Made by a program: the position numbers and the translations under genes. This document shows, piece after piece, positions 50,682 through 53,001 of a DNA stretch of 53,001 nt. The stretch is from Phycisphaerales bacterium. GTDB taxonomy: Bacteria; Planctomycetota; Phycisphaerae; Phycisphaerales; SM1A02. The notes below the pieces were generated by a model, which searched no databases, had not been told where the DNA came from, and saw only the letters and a list, made by a program, of their open reading frames with translations. Position 1 is the first letter of the stretch. Every line of letters starts with the position of its first letter. The stretch spans positions 1 through 53,001 of the forward strand of contig JAKVBQ010000023.1 of the NCBI GenBank assembly GCA_022447205.1. Reading direction: 5' to 3'.

Positions 50682-51236
50682 CGACAAGGACCTCTCCTGT
50701 CTCTTGACCGGATGCTGCGACAGCCTCCGGCAATTTCAATCCGGTCGGAGGGTCGGCGTGGTAGGAAGATGACCTGTATTCGATGCCTGTCGTCCATGGA
50801 TTCGGACTTCAGGCGGTGCACATCTGACCTGGCTATCCCCGGTTGATGGCAGACGATTCAACTGTTCGGTGCTTCCGCGTCGATTCGCTGCCGGGATCTC
50901 CTCTGCTCTGGTCTGCTGCCCTTGGGCAGTGGGTGTCTTCGTGCTCGTTCGAACGATGGTTCTGAAATCGGGTCAGCTTCTGTTCAATCTATCCAGCACG
51001 CCAGCGGGCGCCGCCCGCAAGCACTTGTGCTGTCAGCACTTGCATTCGCGCAAGGCCGAGTGATCGGTCCACAGCCGCAATCCGGCCGGTAGATACCGTG
51101 GAACTCCGTTCCTGGGGGCCAGGTACGGGGGTGAGCCCTCAAGCGTACGTGGCCGTCTTCCGGGCTGTCAAGGGTAGGATGTCCTTTCGAGGGCTTCCGG
51201 GGCCTTCCAGCCGTCTTCCTACCAAGGGAAATCGAG
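50682..51236. other. Non-coding divergent region rich in inverted repeats
   Basis: This 555-bp stretch between the divergent rny and ABC-2 permease genes has no convincing gene and no tRNA, SRP, tmRNA or RNase P signature I can recognise. It contains GACCGGAT/ATCCGGTC (50706-50746), CTGCCCTTGGGCAG (50916-50929), TCGTTCGAACGA (50945-50956), GCGGGC-GCC-GCCCGC (51004-51018), AGCACTTGTGCT (51020-51031), CTTGC/GCAAG (51039-51054) and the hairpin at 51117-51154. A TAGGAT box at about 51175-51180 could serve the permease gene. It may hold regulatory sites or an unannotated RNA. Confidence 0.45.
51117..51154 (+). repeat. Long hairpin upstream of the ABC-2 permease
   Basis: GGCCAGGTACG (51117-51127) pairs with CGTACGTGGCC (51144-51154), with a single G-G mismatch in 11 bp; the loop contains a further GGG/CCC. 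It lies 82 bp before the permease ATG and about 20 bp before a TAGGAT box. Could be a terminator of an upstream transcript or a regulator-binding site. Confidence 0.45.
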
Positions 51237-53001
51237 ATGCCAGCCTTTCTTGACTGGGCCCTCAGGCTCGGACCACTCAACCCCATCAGTGTTCGGCTGG
51301 TCCAGACAGGCTCACGCAGGGTTCGTCACCTCACGATCCGGTGTGCGTATCTCGGGGTCCTGATGGTGGTCCTCTTCTTCGGGCTGCTTGGCGACACCGG
51401 GACCCTGCGGGAAATGGCGCAGCGAGGCGCGGCCGCCTTCACGGTGATCAGTTTCGGTCAGGTCCTGCTGATCTGTCTCCTGACCCCGGTGTTCATGGCC
51501 GGGGCGATCGCACAGGAGGCGAATGCCCAGACCTGGGACATCCTGCTGACCTCCCCGTTGAATTCACTCCAGGTCGTTCTCGGCAACCTCTTCGGAAGGC
51601 TCTTCTTCATCATCGGGTTGCTTGTCTCCACGCTTCCGGTCTTTGCCGTGACCCAGTTCTTCGGTGGCGTCCCAGCGGAGGCGATCTTCGAATCCTTCTC
51701 GATCACCGGCTGCAGCGCACTGCTCGTCGCGGCCATCGCGATCACCCTGAGCGTGACGCGCACCGCAGGTCGCCGCGCGGTCTTCATCTTCTACGTCTCG
51801 GTGGTCCTCTACCTCTTCGCCACCTGGGCGATCGACAAGCAGCTTCGCGCCCCGGTCTCGCCGGGTTCCGCTGCGATGAGCACGACCGTCCTCACGCCAT
51901 TGAACCCGTTCCTTGCGATGGAAAGTCTCCTGTTGTCGAAGTCGTACGTGCCACTCGACGATTCCCAGGCGGTGTGGTTCCGCAAGCTCTGGCTCGGCCA
52001 TCCCGTTGCATCGTTCAGCTGGCTGTGCATCATCCTGAGCACCGTTCTCGTCGCTTTCTCGACCCTTCGTCTCAGGGTGATCGGTTCGAGTACCTCGGGA
52101 TTCGCCCGCCTTCGCAGCATGTTCCGACGCGAGTCGACCGGAGCCAGGGGGCCTCGCAAGGTCGGCAACAATCCGATCGCCTGGTGGGAACGAGAGGGTC
52201 GTGGTCGCACCCTCGGAGCGGTCATCGGGCGCTGGTCGTTCTTCGCACTCGGCATCTCCGGGTGCATCGTGCTGCTCGGTCTCTACGCACAGGGTTCGAT
52301 CTCATCCCAGGTCCTGCGCGTCTCCCTGCTCACGCTCCTTTCAGCCGAGACCATCATCATCGTCCTGACCGCGCTCAATCTCAGTGCGACCGCGGTCAGT
52401 CGGGAACGGGAGGATGGAACCCTCGACCTGATCCTGACGACCCCCATCCAGCCGGGCCCCTATCTCGCCGGGAAGCTGCGAGGCGTCATCCAGAACCTGC
52501 TCCCGATGATCCTCGTCCCGTCGATCTCCCTCGGTCTGGCCTCGCTCTTCATCGTGACGGGGGGATTCGGCGCTCCGACCACGGTTTCCTCGATGGTCGA
52601 CACCCAGAACGTGACCATGCCGCTCGTCCTGCCCGAGGTCGCCCTCGTCTTTCCATTCGTGCTGGTCGGCTTCACGGCCTTCTGCGTCATGGTCGGTCTG
52701 CAGTGGTCGATCAAGAGCAAGGGCACGATCGGTTCGATCATCGCCGCCGTGTGCGTGGTGGGGGTGGTCGGCGGGATCCTTGGTTTCTGCGGTCTCGTCG
52801 CAGGTCAGTCGATCGAGGTGGTCGGTGGGTTCATGGCGGGATTGAGTCCCGTCAATCTCCTGCTCGCCGCGGTCGATCCCGGTGAATTCCTCGCGAAGAG
52901 CCTGTCCAGCGGGCAGGAGGGGGCCGGCAGGGTCTCGCTCATGATTGGTGGTGTGCTTGCGGCAGCCGGATACGTCGGCGTCGTCTTCGGAATGCATGCT
53001 T
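51237..53001 (+). CDS. ABC-2 type transporter permease, tandem-fused (3' end outside window)
   Basis: Open from ATG 51237 to the window end (588 codons, no stop), preceded by AAGGGA 7 nt upstream. The protein starts MPAFLDWALRLGPLNPISV and has many membrane segments. It contains two ABC-2-type repeats: AIAQEANAQTWDILLTSPL near residue 85 with VVLGNLFGRLFF, and SREREDGTLDLILTTPIQ near 388 with GPYLAGKLRG, each being the cytosolic elbow typical of ABC-2 permeases. One polypeptide therefore probably contributes both permease halves. The ATPase gene would be expected just outside the window. A different 514-codon frame overlapping it (51341-52885) looks like a shadow. Substrate unknown. Confidence 0.83.
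   Translation, partial: MPAFLDWALRLGPLNPISVRLVQTGSRRVRHLTIRCAYLGVLMVVLFFGLLGDTGTLREMAQRGAAAFTVISFGQVLLICLLTPVFMAGAIAQEANAQTWDILLTSPLNSLQVVLGNLFGRLFFIIGLLVSTLPVFAVTQFFGGVPAEAIFESFSITGCSALLVAAIAITLSVTRTAGRRAVFIFYVSVVLYLFATWAIDKQLRAPVSPGSAAMSTTVLTPLNPFLAMESLLLSKSYVPLDDSQAVWFRKLWLGHPVASFSWLCIILSTVLVAFSTLRLRVIGSSTSGFARLRSMFRRESTGARGPRKVGNNPIAWWEREGRGRTLGAVIGRWSFFALGISGCIVLLGLYAQGSISSQVLRVSLLTLLSAETIIIVLTALNLSATAVSREREDGTLDLILTTPIQPGPYLAGKLRGVIQNLLPMILVPSISLGLASLFIVTGGFGAPTTVSSMVDTQNVTMPLVLPEVALVFPFVLVGFTAFCVMVGLQWSIKSKGTIGSIIAAVCVVGVVGGILGFCGLVAGQSIEVVGGFMAGLSPVNLLLAAVDPGEFLAKSLSSGQEGAGRVSLMIGGVLAAAGYVGVVFGMHA

Noticed and set aside
50682-51236. 6S, SRP, RNase P or tmRNA gene in the long non-coding stretch
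   Set aside because: None of the conserved sequence blocks I know for these RNAs appears on either strand; I leave it as unexplained structured sequence.
51341-52885. A 514-codon plus-strand frame that looks like a gene
   Set aside because: It overlaps the frame opened at 51237, whose product has clear ABC-2 permease features. The 514-codon product is rich in Arg, Pro and His, as expected from a shadow of GC-rich coding DNA.
1-53001. CRISPR arrays, transposases or prophage genes
   Set aside because: I saw no regularly spaced direct repeats, transposase motifs, integrase or phage structural genes; the window looks like stable chromosome.

Overview
The window is a GC-rich bacterial chromosome segment made almost entirely of tightly packed protein genes, with one tRNA and no insertion sequence, prophage or CRISPR array that I can see. 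The mix of genes suggests a planctomycete-type bacterium, most likely of the Phycisphaerae. It has an exosortase/EpsI fusion beside a giant TPR protein and a polysaccharide operon, an FHA-GAF histidine kinase, RNase Y, two ClpP paralogues, a secretin with a repeat-rich N-terminus, and a shortened division/cell-wall cluster (rsmH, a LysM protein, an ftsL-like gene, ftsI). The taxonomic placement is inference, because no rRNA gene is present.

Layout. 1-4.0 kb, plus strand: the end of an unknown gene, folP, trxA with a CQPC active site, tRNA-Ala(GGC), then a DUF1476/F1-ATPase zeta-type inhibitor gene 9 bp ahead of a flavin-dependent halogenase-like gene. 4.1-11.2 kb: an AI-2E family permease divergent from a pqiA-pqiB pair, two tandem outer-membrane barrel paralogues, moxR and a clpP pair. 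11.3-16.4 kb: an FHA-GAF histidine kinase, divergent from holA, a lipoprotein and pyrB. 16.5-29.8 kb, plus strand: an exopolysaccharide/exosortase locus (Wza-like export lipoprotein, exosortase-EpsI, 1631-residue TPR protein, Wzz/BY-kinase-like protein with an altered Walker A, sugar epimerase/dehydratase, WecA/MraY-type phosphosugar transferase). 29.8-40.7 kb, minus strand: priA, sucA, sucB, rsmH, LysM protein, ftsL-like, ftsI, several of them overlapping. 40.8-46.1 kb, plus strand: carA, a secretin, and a STAS/anti-sigma-kinase pair. 46.2-50.7 kb, minus strand: rsmA, a DUF4139 protein, a TM2 protein and RNase Y. A tandem-fused ABC-2 permease runs off the right edge.

How the genes fit together. 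The 16.5-29.8 kb locus could make and export a lipid-linked polysaccharide: the WecA-like enzyme starts the glycan on undecaprenyl phosphate, the epimerase/dehydratase supplies a sugar, the Wzz-like and Wza-like proteins control length and export, and the exosortase sorts partner surface proteins. No substrate of that exosortase is visible here. In the minus-strand cluster, sucB and rsmH share a GTGA overlap and the ftsL-like gene and ftsI share an ATGA overlap, so central metabolism and septal wall synthesis genes are physically joined.

Regulatory signals. Several genes (AI-2E permease, holA, pyrB, carA) have a -10-like TANNNT box only 6-10 nt before the start codon and no Shine-Dalgarno sequence, which suggests leaderless mRNAs. 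Two non-coding stretches longer than 300 bp (18109-18435 and 50682-51236) are unusually rich in perfect short palindromes. I found no clear-cut new defence or mobile system. The best candidates for something undescribed are the zeta/halogenase pair, the exosortase locus with its altered BY-kinase, the Asn-triad ClpP, and the palindrome-rich gap before the exosortase.
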